Assembly (NCBI GenBank): GCA_958295665.1
Contig: OY282558.1
Location: forward strand, 187,280,015-187,344,014
Source: Tipula vernalis
Taxonomy: Eukaryota > Arthropoda > Insecta > Diptera > Tipulidae
Direction of reading: 5' to 3'
DNA length: 64,000 nucleotides
The stretch's first letter is position 1, and each line of letters begins with the position of its first letter. Positions 1 through 10,639 of the stretch are shown piece by piece. The notes under the pieces are model-generated. The model did no database searches and was not told the origin of the DNA. It worked only from the letters and a program-made list of their open reading frames with translations. Position numbers and translations under genes: made by a program.

Positions 1-1
1 A

Positions 2-163
2 AAGATGAATGGAAAGGACCGAAACGACGTTAAAAAGGTTGGTCAAACAGAGGGTCCTATATTGACTTCTACTAGTGCCGAGAATATGAAACCTTATTAT
101 GTTGGGTTGTCCGACGATGATTATGAAGACGATTCTGAAGATGATGTTGATGCAGTTCGGTAG
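2..163 (+). CDS. 3'-terminal exon or C-terminus of an unidentified protein, acidic tail
   Basis: The frame is open from the window edge to a TAG at 161-163; an ATG lies at 5-7, giving 52 codons if it is the start. The first half is basic and polar (GKDRNDVKKVG). The tail is strongly acidic (LSDDDYEDDSEDDVDAVR), as at the ends of many nuclear or chaperone-type proteins. An AATAAA follows 47 bases after the stop, so this is probably the last exon of a gene that starts to the left of the window. I do not recognise the protein, and a chance or transposon-derived frame is possible. Confidence 0.4.
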   Translation, partial: KMNGKDRNDVKKVGQTEGPILTSTSAENMKPYYVGLSDDDYEDDSEDDVDAVR

Positions 164-210
164 GAGTCAGTAGTAAACAGTCAATTACGTGAATCACATT
201 ACATTACATA

Positions 211-216
211 AATAAA
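211..216 (+). promoter_or_regulatory. Candidate polyadenylation signal AATAAA
   Basis: A canonical AATAAA lies 47 bases downstream of the stop codon of the left-edge reading frame and just before a T-rich stretch. In such AT-rich DNA the hexamer is common, so position is the main support. Confidence 0.35.
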
Positions 217-249
217 TGGTTTTGTTTTAATCTTAAATTATATATATTC

Positions 250-250
<1 letters not shown>

Positions 251-320
<70 letters not shown>

Positions 321-381
321 TAAATATACATATACCATTATATATATACATATATACATATACATATACCATTATATATAT
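251..381. repeat. (TA)n microsatellite with TATACA-type interruptions
   Basis: About 64 bases of uninterrupted TA are followed by imperfect TATACATATA blocks and two copies of a TACCATTATATATAT segment. No coding potential. Confidence 0.95.
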
Positions 382-1038
382 TTCAACAATATAAATGATA
401 TATTATAAGTGGTAACTAGGGCTAGTAAAATACCAGAAAATTAAGTACCCGGCTGTAGTGTAGTTATTTAGCCAAACCCTTGGGTACTCAGGTTACTCGA
501 AAAAAAGTAGGCAAAACATGTTTTAACCGTTTTTCTATTGAAAGCAGTTAATATGTGTACTTATGTTAAATAAATGTTAGTTCGAGTGTTAATTCACTAT
601 TAGCTTAGGAACTTCGAAATTTTGTTATTCCGCTACTGAAAACACGGTTATAGTTCGAAATTCTTCCAATAAATTATCCAAAAATTTGGATCCGCTTACT
701 ACCATTTGTTTCCATAAATTTTCCAATCTTGGATTTTATCGTTAGTCTTATATATTAATATAGAGGGAGAGGGGGGGGGGGGGGCAATAAGGGTTATAAT
801 GGCTGACTAACAAAAGGTTTTGTAGATTTTGTAGAAAGTTTTGATAAGAAATTTAAATATTCATTTCCTTTTATTATTATTAATATATTTATTATTAAAT
901 ATAATAATGAGATTACTTCTTTTTGACGCCGTCCTTCAACTTTGCTCAACAAAATATCAAACAGTTCTTGTGAAAGAGGTTTTAAATGCTTGAGTATACT
1001 ATTAAAAGACAGTCTGACTAATCTTTAACATTTTAAAT
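382..1038. other. Non-coding AT-rich stretch
   Basis: No open frame of note and no recognisable element. It contains a 14-base G run at 771-784, followed by AT-rich sequence leading into the large dispersed repeat. Confidence 0.5.
771..784 (+). repeat. Homopolymer G tract (14 G)
   Basis: An uninterrupted run of 14 G follows AGGGAGA, unusual in this AT-rich sequence. It may be a slippage-prone site or an assembly-sensitive position. Confidence 0.9.
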
Positions 1039-2393
1039 TAATAATTCCCGGTACTTTTTTAACATAATGTATTTACGTAGGAAGCGTATTCATCGGTTAA
1101 GGAATATCGAAGTTCCATCCTACTTGACCATATTCCAGAATTTTATCCAAAAATCATTTTAGAGATACCATTCCCATAACACATTTCAAATTCCCCTAAA
1201 ATCCGTTAGAAAAGTGTGTACATGGCAAAATGCATAACGAGAGAATAACTTTATTCGTAGGAACTAACATGGATGGTAGTGATAATAGCTAGGTGTCCCT
1301 AAGCTAGGTTTCACTAGTACATTTTACGCTATTAATTCACGTAAGACCTTCTTGTAAGACACATGTGAAGCTTCGTTTTGACATTTTATGATTTGTGATT
1401 CTTTTCTTCTTGTCAATCACCCGCTGCATTCAACAAAATTTTAAATGTTGTGGTAATTACAAATATTGAAAACTAATTTTTAAACTAATTTTTTAAAACC
1501 TTGCGATAAATGATAATATTGATTTATTTAAACCAAAATTAATTTATTTTTCATAACAATAACATTTCACATAGCTGGTAGCAAAAAAAATGTATGGCTT
1601 ATTTTAGGCTGAAAAATCGGCCGTTAAAACAATACACATACAAAGAAAACCGTCAAATACAATTTTTGACCCAATTATTCCTCGAATTCCTAATCAACTT
1701 TATACCCAATTAAGCTCAATTTGCTATATAGTCAAATGCAAAGTAGTGTGTTTTGAGCCTTTGAAAACAATTTTACTATACCATAAATTCAAATATTAAT
1801 ATCCCAGAAACTAAATTATTATATTTAATTGATTGCCAATTTATCCATTTGTAATACAATATTCAATCGACAACATATGTTTCGTTTATGGTATAACAAC
1901 CCGAGATTATCCCTGCCGCCCATCACAATAACAATTCACATTTAAAAAAATTCACCCAATTAAAGCAACAGTTGGGCAATCGAAAAAATCCTTTTTGTAT
2001 TAGGGTTTTGCCATTTAGTAACGATGATATTACAAGGAATACGTATTTTAGAGTTTGGATGAAGTCTATTTCATTAGATAAAATATAAAAAACAAACAAA
2101 TAAATAACAAAACATGTAAGGATTTAAAATATTTTTATTTGATAAATAAAAAGAGGATTTATTGCATTTCAATTCCATAAACATGTGTTTTACAACTAAT
2201 TGGTTCGTTGTTCTTAAAAATAGTATAGGATTTTGTTAGAAAAGAGATTATAACTTGAACCTAGTTTAAAAGGGCCAAATTGGATCCACTTTCAGGGCAT
2301 TTTTTCGTTTGATGAGTGGGTGAAAAATTTGATCTTATCGAAATGCTTCATTTTTCAAAAAATCAAGACTTTATCGAAAATGTTAAGATCACC

Positions 2394-3097
2394 TGTTCAT
2401 TGCCAATTGTCTTACGCACTAAACCATTGCCCTTATTGTAACAATTTAGACTTAACTTGCTCAAGCCAAGTACCTAAAATTAAAAGTAAAGACACAAAGA
2501 ATCAGGTTTATCAAATAACTCAACCAAGGAATGTACTTATCTGAAATATCAGCTGATCCACCGCACTACATAACTTTCGCAGCTGTAATTATTACTTGTG
2601 TACCTGAAAGGATATAATTGTTTAAATTTATTACGATTGAATAATTCTCAATTTACATAAATCTTACCTTTACTAATTAATTTGCCGTCGAAATATTCGT
2701 GACGTGTTTACGTTTAAGAATTTTTGACAGATCGAAAAATATATAAACTTACGTACTAGATTAAGACTATAACGACGAATAAATGTTGTACTAATATTGT
2801 AATAAAATCATAATTTCAAATGTTTAAAACCAGATGTCAGATTAGTTGTAAGAAAATTTATGTAATTAAAAAATAATAAAAAAAGGTCTCTTCTCGTTCG
2901 ATCGTCACACAGTAAACATCGGTGGTGATCATTTTTGGGTTGTGAACAAAAAAAAACCATACAATAATCCATAATAAAAATAAATAACGTATAACAAAAT
3001 CGAGCGGTTTTATTTATTTTTAATAACAAGTGAGAGCTGTGCGGTAATTAATTCGTGTCATTACACTGATTGCATATCGAGTGGTGTCACAAAAAAT
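2394..3097. other. 704-base block present in copy A, absent from copy B
   Basis: In copy B (about 45060) the sequence reads straight from ...AATGTTAATATCACC into CAAAAATATAAATT. In copy A the hexamer ATCACC occurs at both edges of the extra block (2388-2393 and 3098-3103). This fits an insertion with a 6-base target duplication in A, or a deletion between short direct repeats in B. The block has no terminal inverted repeats and no recognisable coding sequence. Confidence 0.6.
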
Positions 3098-3380
3098 ATC
3101 ACCCAAAAATATAAATTTTTAAATTGGCGTGTCTGACCTTCCGGGCATACGTTTTCATTTTTAAAGTTTTCTGCTATTCTCATAAATATTTGGTAGAAAC
3201 TAAAAATGTCAAATAAATTTTTGGAAAAAAAACGCACCAAGGAATATATTTTTTATCATGAGATCCATGGTGGTGATTAACTTTACATACATATCTTGCA
3301 GAAATATTACTGATTTGGAATCAAAGTAGAATTTTTGCAACCCTTTTTCTAAAAAAATAACAAATGTATAAGCTAAATAA

Positions 3381-3717
3381 TTTTTAATTTAATATGTTCC
3401 GAAGATTGTAAGAGAATTCAATCCAGTTTCGAACTGATGAGCTTATGATTATGAAAAAATCAATCCTCTCATCAGGCCGCGGCGACTGGACTGACTATAC
3501 CACAATTTACATTCTATATATACAGAATGTCCTGTGCTTTATGTACTAGCGAATCGTACTAATACAGATAAATTCAATTACAATTTTTTCTTCTTCACGA
3601 CAATCACATAAGCTGTGAACGCTAATTTTACTTTTTAATTTTTTGTTGAATGTTAATTAGAAATTAAAAGAATTTAGAAATTACAAGAATTAATTAACAT
3701 TCAACAAAAAATTAAAA
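3381..3717 (-). mobile_element. 337-base insertion with 10-base target duplication, hammerhead-like core and terminal hairpin
   Basis: Copy B has a single AGCTAAATAA at the corresponding place, whereas copy A has it at both edges of this block (3371-3380 and 3718-3727), so the block is an insertion with a target-site duplication. Inside, on the minus strand, lies a hammerhead-ribozyme-like arrangement (3420-3492). Near the right end a perfect 28-base inverted repeat (3631-3658 and 3692-3719) is separated by 33 bases. There is no ORF. A small non-autonomous retroelement of the SINE or retrozyme kind would fit. Confidence 0.65.
3420..3492 (-). ncRNA. Candidate hammerhead self-cleaving ribozyme
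   Basis: Read on the minus strand the order is AGUCCAG-UC, GCCGCGGC, CUGAUGA, a 38-base hairpin region starting with G and ending with C, GAAA, CUGGAUU. AGUCCAG can pair with CUGGAUU as stem III (five Watson-Crick pairs plus a wobble and a terminal A-U pair). All conserved core bases (GUC, CUGAUGA, GAAA, and the G10.1-C11.1 pair) are present in the stem-III-open order. Weak points are a very short stem I (GCCGCGGC allows two pairs with a CGCG loop) and a stem II with an AG/AG internal mismatch. An alternative CUGAUGAG/CUCAUCAG hairpin would hide the core. Confidence 0.35.
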
Positions 3718-3719
3718 AG
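3631..3719. repeat. Perfect 28-base inverted repeat (hairpin)
   Basis: The arm at 3631-3658 is the exact reverse complement of 3692-3719, with a 33-base loop. It sits at the right end of the 337-base insertion and could be a structural end signal of that element. Confidence 0.9.
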
Positions 3720-4655
3720 CTAAATAAATATGAACAGCATTCATTTCTCAGCTTCATCTGAACCTATCATATTCATTTTCAATAAAATTTAGTCAATGTT
3801 TTCATAAAAATTAAATAAAGCTTAAATAGACTGTAGAGATTCAACGTTTCTTTGTTTAATTAAAAGCAAAACAAAAACTTTCTACTTTACATACGACTAT
3901 ATGCTAAAATCATTATTACATACTTTGAGTAAAACGTTGAAAAGATGAAAAAAACGTATAAAGCTCTTTTTATTTCCATGTTTTTAAATCTATTTGCATA
4001 ATGACGAATTTGTAAATGAAAAAGAGGGCGATGAATTTGTCTAAAAGTTTGATTCAAATACGAAAGATTTTTGTAATGTATGCAAGCGAAGTTTTTATTA
4101 AATTTTAGTAAACAAAATGTATAACTGGGTAAAGCATATATAGCCTTTGGTTTAGATTTGTGTTGCGGAAAGTCTCTGTGATAAGTGAGGTTCGTGTTGC
4201 CAGTGCCGTAACGAAGATAATTTCAAGAATTTTGGAATATTTCGACAATCCTTGTTATTATCAACAATTGATATAAGTTAGTAGACGTATTATTAAATTT
4301 AAATAAAAGGAATCCAATTTAAATAATTATTCACAGGCGTCATTCCTAAATTAAGCGTTTATCGTTGATGCTTTAACCTCCCTTCAAAATTATAATTCTG
4401 GACTGTAAACTTATTATTCTAAACTTCAAATATCTATTCATACTATACCGATTTTTTGGTTCAATCATATCAATCGCTACTTCAAATCTATTAATCTGAT
4501 ACCTTTAAAGCGATACTTTAAACCGATCGTTACTATAATCGATTCGATTTGAACAGGCAGAAATAAATAGCTTCTATCCGTTTCCAGATATTTCGAACAT
4601 CCAAAATATATACAAATGTACATACTAGCGGAGTACCCAGTGATTCAAGTTATTA

Positions 4656-5140
4656 ACTTATATAATTTTCATATAATTTGCCAGTAAATCAGCTTATTGC
4701 TTTTGGGTTAAGAATATTTCTAGTAATCCCTATTTATTTATCTTTATAGCCATAAAAATCTTAATAGACATAGATACAACACCAAGACCGTGTCCGAAAC
4801 CAGTTTATACCATTTATTTAAAAAATATTCCCCTACATTCACAATTTTTTATTATGCTGTCCGAATAGTGTAATAATTTTTTGATGTCCGAATTGTAATA
4901 ATGTAATAATTTTTTGATGTCCGAATAGTGTAATAATTTTTTCATTCGAAACTCTTCTTTTGAACGAGCAACACCTAAAAAAATAATTGTGCAGTGAAAA
5001 ATATATAAATCAAAATATAATAGTTCCAATTAAATACATTTTTAATCATAATAACCATATAAATAATAGAACTCTAAATTAATAAAATTATCGTAATAAT
5101 TCAATTAATTAATCAATCATTTAAATATTGGAATTATTTC
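4656..5140. other. Non-coding stretch with a short minisatellite
   Basis: No gene is visible. A three-unit repeat of about 31 bases (core GTGTAATAATTTTTTGATGTCCGA) lies at 4858-4948. The 5' end of the following LINE is somewhere between here and 5349 but cannot be fixed. Confidence 0.4.
4858..4948. repeat. Short minisatellite, three units
   Basis: TGTCCGAATAGTGTAATAAT followed by TTTTTGA recurs three times with a small internal duplication in the middle unit. It causes a meaningless repeated peptide on the minus strand. Confidence 0.85.
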
Positions 5141-5348
5141 TTGTGTTACAATAAAATCCGTTTTAGTGCAACTGTTTATGATTTCATTCATTTTGTGAAA
5201 ACGTTATTGGTATATACAATTTGTTTCTTTCAAATCCGTTATACTGTACATACTGTTTATTATATAATTCAATTTCGGAAATCATTTTTGGTTTATTTTT
5301 ATTGCTGTGTACACTTACCACAGATAATTTTTAAACTGTATTTGTACT

Positions 5349-6329
5349 ATGTCTGAAACATGTAACACTTGCTCTTCCAATATTACTAAGGGAAGATTTC
5401 CTGGTGTCAAATGTGGTGGACCTTGTATGAAACCATTCCATATCAAATGCGCTCGCATATCTGATGATCTTCTACAAGGCATCAAAAATCGATCTGTGAA
5501 TTGGTTATGTGAAGACTGTCGTGCAACGTCAAACCAATCAATTATGGATGATGATCAGGTTGCCTCGGACTCGGCAAATATGAACGTTAGTTTATCCGAT
5601 GTTATGACCCAGCTTAAACGCATGGAAAGTAAGCTATCAGCACTTGAAGATTTAAAAACCATTGTTACATCGTTAAAATTTGAATATGAGGAAATCAAGT
5701 CGAATGTTTGTGTTTTGGAGGAAAAATTGCTTGTGCAAGACAACAAATTACGTCATTTGGAAGCTGAAATTGATAAAACAAATCAACAGCAAAATGTATC
5801 CAACATTATTATCAGTGGCTTACCATCTAACCATGAAGACATTCGTAGTTTAATAACTTGTGTTATCAAAAAAATAGGGGTGAACATAAATGGTGATCAA
5901 ATAGTCTCAGTTGAGAAGATCGATAAAAAAATTACTGTCAACGCTGCTACAAATAGAAACCACTTCAAGCCATTGTTAAGAGATTTCTTTATTGTGAAAC
6001 TAAACTCAACTGAACTTAAAAACAATATTTTAATGCAAATGCGAAAACACAAATCACTGTCTACTCAAGATTTGGATGTATTTCTACCAGTAAACCATCC
6101 AGTCCAGCGTATCTACATTATGCATCACTTAACAGCGTTCCAGTCAAATTTATACCGTGAGGCTAAAAATATAAAAACATTATATAAGTATAATTATTTA
6201 TGGTGCAAAGCTGGACAAATATATTTACGGAAATCTGCAGGGTCTGATGTTCATCGAATTGCTTCGGTCAACGATATTTTTCGGATTAAAAACATTCACA
6301 AGAAAATTGAAGGCAATACATCTGATTGA
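5349..6329 (+). CDS. LINE ORF1: PHD finger, coiled coil, FP-like C-terminal domain
   Basis: A 326-residue intact frame. A PHD-type zinc finger occupies residues 5-57 with ligands C5, C8, C22, C26, H31, C34, C54 and C57. Residues of about 70-140 form a leucine-rich coiled coil (LKRMESKLSALE...). The remainder, starting NIIISGLP and ending in a WCKAGQIYLRK motif, resembles the FP-type domain found in many insect LINE-encoded and baculovirus-FP-like proteins. In LINEs ORF1 is the nucleic-acid-binding partner that packages the element RNA. The start is chosen because the ATG begins the finger and follows a long stop-rich leader. Downstream is ORF2, 446 bases away. Family identity is by motif only. 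Confidence 0.8.
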   Translation: MSETCNTCSSNITKGRFPGVKCGGPCMKPFHIKCARISDDLLQGIKNRSVNWLCEDCRATSNQSIMDDDQVASDSANMNVSLSDVMTQLKRMESKLSALEDLKTIVTSLKFEYEEIKSNVCVLEEKLLVQDNKLRHLEAEIDKTNQQQNVSNIIISGLPSNHEDIRSLITCVIKKIGVNINGDQIVSVEKIDKKITVNAATNRNHFKPLLRDFFIVKLNSTELKNNILMQMRKHKSLSTQDLDVFLPVNHPVQRIYIMHHLTAFQSNLYREAKNIKTLYKYNYLWCKAGQIYLRKSAGSDVHRIASVNDIFRIKNIHKKIEGNTSD

Positions 6330-6775
6330 ACTATCTGGGAACCTGGAAATTTATAGATTGTTAAGTATTGTGATTTATTTACCTGTACTAGCTCAGTTTT
6401 TATTTTTTCTTGTGTTTTTATTTTATTTTATTTTATTTTATTTTATGTTGATTTCATCGCCACTATCAATTGCTTTGTCTATTTACATTTCCTTAACAGA
6501 TTTAATTAGTCAAATTTTTTTGTGTTTAATTTCTTTTACGTTGGCACTATTGAATATTAATACTATGAATGTAAAGCACGATGTAAGTTATTTTTGGTCG
6601 TTTTACTCGTTTTTTGTTTTTTCTAATATTTTAAATTTTTACGTAAACATATCTTTTCTTATCATTAAGCGAATTTTAAATTCAACGCGATATTTTATGA
6701 TTATTGCTCTATATTATATTTTTGCTCAATTTATTTTTATCATTGTTTGTAAGTTATTTTTGATTTGCATTTTTT
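6330..6775 (+). other. T-rich spacer between LINE ORF1 and ORF2
   Basis: Very T-rich, including TTTTATTTTATTTTATTTTA. An open frame (6247-6783) crosses it but encodes only a phenylalanine/isoleucine-rich peptide overlapping ORF1. It is explained by base composition and lacks recognisable domains. Confidence 0.6.
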
Positions 6776-9639
6776 ATGAGTAGTAAATATAGCATACTGC
6801 ACCAAAATATTAGAAGTTTAAGAGCAAATTTTGATATGTTTAGTACGTTTGTAGCCAGTCTGAATACTCTACCTGATTTGATTTTTGTTTCTGAAATTTG
6901 GATTTATTCGAACGAAACAACAGAATTCAATTTGCCTAATTACAGCTTTAAAGCTTGCTGTAACGATAATTACCGCCCCGGTGGAGTTGGTGTCTTTATA
7001 CATAAAAATCTAACAGTTATATCATGCTGTACTTGTAATTGGATTTCAGCTGATGTTCTTAGATTAGACACTCAACTAGGTAAAAATTTTTGGATTTTTC
7101 TGTGTTTTTACCGTTTTTGTAATAGTGATCTTAATGATTTTTGCAATGATTTAGATAATTTGCTGGGTACTATTAACAATAATAACATAGTGATCTTAGG
7201 TGATATTAATATAAATCTATTGAATAACGTAAGCTGTTTTAACTACCAAGCAATGCTTGCATCATATGGATTCCTCAGTGTATCTAACAATCCAACTAGG
7301 AATCTATCATGTTTAGACCATGTTTTTGTTAAATCCAGTAGTACATATACTTTTAGTATTGATAATTTACCAATACATTTTTCCGATCATAATTTAATTA
7401 CTCTCAATATTTGGGTAGAATCGAATAGACCTGTGATATGTTATAGTGGAAAGAGTTCAAAAGTTAATTATGACAAACTTCGAGATCGTCTTCTAGTTGA
7501 AAACTGGGATCTTGTTTACCATGAAAAAAATTGTAATACAGCATTCGATATTTTCTTAAATAAATTAATTTCCCATATTGAACTTTCCAAAGAAATAATT
7601 ACTTATCGCATTAGCAAGAAGTTAAAGCCCTGGATGAATTATTATCTTTTGTGTAAAATTAATAAACTTAAAAAAATTTCTAAAAAATTAAGAAGGTATC
7701 CTAATAACACTCGGTTAGAAAATTATGTAAGAAAACTCTCTAAGCATGTAAATATGACTGTTAAACGGGTCAAAAGAGTATATTACAAAGATAAATTTGG
7801 TTTAATAGGGAATAATCCTAAGCTTATGTGGAAGGAAATTGATGATATTTTGGGTAGAAATACGTCCCAAAACAAAAACCAAATAACACAAATTTATGAA
7901 TATCAATCAAACGTTCTTCTTACTGATGATCAGAATATATGTAATGAATTTAATAAATTTTTTATAACTGTTTCATCCGACATGACTTCCAATATTTTTT
8001 CTAATAGTACTAACAGTGGAGAGCAAAAACAATTTATTTTTGGAAACCGTGATAGTTACTGTACTTCTTGTTATTTCGATGAAATTAATTCTTTGGAGAT
8101 TATTTCTGAAATTCAGAAGTTAAAAAACAAACATTCTAAAGGATTTGATGGAATAGATAATATCATTGTTAAAAATTGTGCCTGGTATTTGGTTGATGTA
8201 TTAAAATTTTTATTTAATTTAAGTCTAAAGAGCGGAATTTTTCCAGACGCCTTAAAAATAGCTGTTGTTATTCCAGTTTTTAAAAAGGGTGATGCTCTGC
8301 AATTAAACAATTACCGACCGATCTCACTATTGAGTACTTTTTCAAAATTATTTGAGAAATTAATTAAACGACGATTAGTCTCTTACCTTGGTAAAATAAA
8401 ATTTTTTAGTGATCACCAATTTGGATTCATAGAAGGAAAATCTACGGAAGAAGCTCTTTTAAATTTTCTGAGCAATATTTATTTAGCAATCAACAACTCT
8501 CAGAAATGCTCAGCAGTATTTTTGGACATTTCAAAAGCATTTGATACTGTTAACCATGACATACTCATAATGAAATTGTCAAGTATTGGTGTTAGAGGCA
8601 AATTATTAGATTGGTTTATAAGTTACCTTCGTAAGCGTAGTCAAATTGTAAAAATTAATAACGTGAATAGTCCTCCAGGTCTTCTAAAATGTGTTGTTCC
8701 TCAGGGCTCAGTTTTGGGACCCTTATTGTTTTTAATTTATTTCAATTCTATCTTTGAAATTAATCTTAGAGGGTGTGCTACAGCGTTTGCAGATGATTTG
8801 GCTTTGACATATGCGTCTAATGATTACGTTGATATTCAACGGTTTATCAATTTTGATTTATGCACTCTAAGTAAATGGTTTTTTTATCACCGACACTTGT
8901 TGCTAGTGAAAAATCTAGAATTATGCATTTTAGACGGCCCGACATAACAGTTGATCAAAACTTTTTCAAGTATCACGTATACCCGTGTGATAAGAATCCA
9001 TGTTTTGGGCAATGTTTTGATTTGCCCTGCATAAATGAGTTTAAATACTTAGGTGTAACAATTGACTCGCAGCTAAATTGGACCTCCCACCTAACTAATA
9101 TCAGGAAAATTGTTATTACTGCAGTGCATAAATTTTATAATCTTCGACCTTTGTGCCCTTCTTTTATTTTAAGAAGGTTATATCATGCTCTTGTTGAATC
9201 TATCTTAATGTATGGTATAACTAGTTGGGGTGGAATTTACTTTGCTAATATTGCAGATCTTTTTGTAGCGCAAAAAAGAATTATCAAATTAATTTATGCT
9301 TGTCCAAGGAATACACCCACTATTCCGCTTTTTCGCGAGTTAAACTTGTTGCCTCTATGGTATTTGTATGTTTTTAAAGTATTGAAAATGTTTTTTGTTC
9401 GTAGCAATAGTTATCATAGTCGAATATACCACGTGTATAATATGAGAAATCCAAACAATTTTGTCGGTCTTCGTTGTAATAGTGAAAGGTTTAGAAGATT
9501 TTATTTATATATGGCACCTTTTTGGTTCCATCTTTTACCTAAAAATGTGAAAATGCTTCCATCTGCGCAGAAGCATAAATTTAACAGGGAAATTCGGACT
9601 TGGTTACTTGACATCGATGATATCGAGCAATATTTTTAG
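6776..9639 (+). pseudogene. LINE ORF2: EEP endonuclease plus reverse transcriptase, one frameshift
   Basis: The first frame (6776-8947, 723 residues) starts MSSKYSILHQNIRSL, the usual start of an apurinic-type endonuclease, with SEIWI, GDININLL, LDHVFV and FSDHNLI motifs in order over residues 1-220. The reverse transcriptase follows: NNYRPISLLS, FLDISKAFDTV, VPQGSVLGPLLF and the catalytic AFADD at about residue 671. At about 8895-8910 the reading shifts: the thumb region continues in another frame (KSRIMHFRRPD, FKYLGVTIDSQLNW, SILMYGITSWGG) to a TAG at 9639. A single small indel explains it. Endonuclease and RT act at the target site in target-primed reverse transcription. No RNase H domain is present. 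Confidence 0.85.
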
Positions 9640-9893
9640 TATAAATGTTAAATTACATTATGTTCTAATGTGCCGTCGTGTAGTTAAATATATCTATTTT
9701 AATAACTGAGCTTGTATTTTGTTGAAGATTATTGTTAATTATGTAAACAAAGAATATTATATAAATTTTAATTAAAATTTGTTTTAAATTGCTCCACTAC
9801 AGACATAATGTCTATAGGAGCTGTACTTTATTTCATATTTTATAATGTTGTTTCAATTAGATTTTAATTTTGTATTTATTTTATTGAAATAAA

Positions 9894-9925
<32 letters not shown>

Positions 9926-10158
9926 TGTATTTCCGCTCCTAATAATTTTCGAAGATTTTTTAAGAGAAAATAACGTTAATGAAACCCACAAGTAACATCA
10001 AGTTTACTTTACTTTACCTTTTTATATTATGGCTAGATAGTGGCATATTTACAGAATAATGAGAGTGGCTGTTGTTTATTTTTATATAAAAGCGCGATTT
10101 AAATCGACCAAAGAGTCACAGCAAGAGAAGTAAAATTAAATCCAAGCTGAAAAAAAGA
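9926..10158. other. Short spacer between LINE and foldback element
   Basis: No gene or repeat recognised; AT-rich unique-looking sequence. Confidence 0.4.
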
Positions 10159-10639
10159 CCGATGTGAAGCTGGCACGAAAAGTTAGCACGAAAAATTAAA
10201 ATATGTACGTATGGCAATACTTTTGATCTAACCAAAGACTTAAACCAACTAAATCATTAATTTAATTGTAACGTAATGAGCCGTAATTTTTTTTCTTATT
10301 ATTAATAATCTATTGTAATGATAATTAAATAATAAGAAAAAAATTAAGGTAAGTTAATAGTTATTATAACAAAAAAAACACTATTTACCTTATCAAGACA
10401 GAATGTTAAATAAAAATATATGTTCTAAAACCATAGCACTAAAACGGTTTGAGTATTAGATAGAGTTAGCACGAATATTTCTATTTGAAAGACCATAAGC
10501 AAAAAAATTTTTTTTGCAGAAAGAAGAATACAAAAATTTTTCTAATGTAAATAAAATATTGTAAAATTATCGACCAATTTGGACCAGTTTAGAAAAGAAT
10601 TCGCAGTTTTCAAAAGATTAGGAAGGGAGCTCAAACGAT

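Larger units (their letters stand above)
1039..4655 (+). repeat. Large dispersed repeat, copy A (partner at about 43.2-46.3 kb)
   Basis: Long, nearly identical stretches recur in the same order and orientation at 43190-46290: the AATTCCCGGTA...CATCGGTT segment, the ATGGTAGTGATAATAGCTAGG segment, the ACAACATATGTTTCGTTTATGG segment, and the final CATACTAGCGGAGTACCC. Copy A carries two blocks absent from copy B (2394-3097 and 3381-3717), while copy B has more units of a decayed minisatellite at its start. No convincing ORF lies inside and I see no TIR or LTR. It could be a non-autonomous transposon, a long retrotransposon UTR or a segmental duplication. Confidence 0.8.
5141..9925 (+). mobile_element. 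CR1/jockey-group non-LTR retrotransposon (LINE), nearly complete
   Basis: The order is ORF1 (5349-6329), a T-rich spacer, ORF2 with endonuclease and reverse transcriptase (6776-9639), a 3' UTR of about 260 bases with an AATAAAG-type signal, and a terminal (AAT)n run at 9897-9925. The lack of RNase H, a PHD-containing ORF1 and a microsatellite tail suggest the CR1/L2-like side of the LINE tree. The 5' boundary is uncertain, as no target duplication could be paired. Apart from one frameshift near 8900 the coding capacity is preserved, so this copy is fairly recent. Confidence 0.8.

Noticed and set aside
2808..3029. 73-codon minus frame within the 704-base block
   Set aside because: No domain, and its length is expected by chance in AT-rich DNA with few GC-rich stops.
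6247..6783. 178-codon plus-strand frame, very hydrophobic
   Set aside because: It overlaps ORF1 and the T-rich LINE spacer. The Phe/Ile/Leu content comes from T-rich bases, and no domain is visible.
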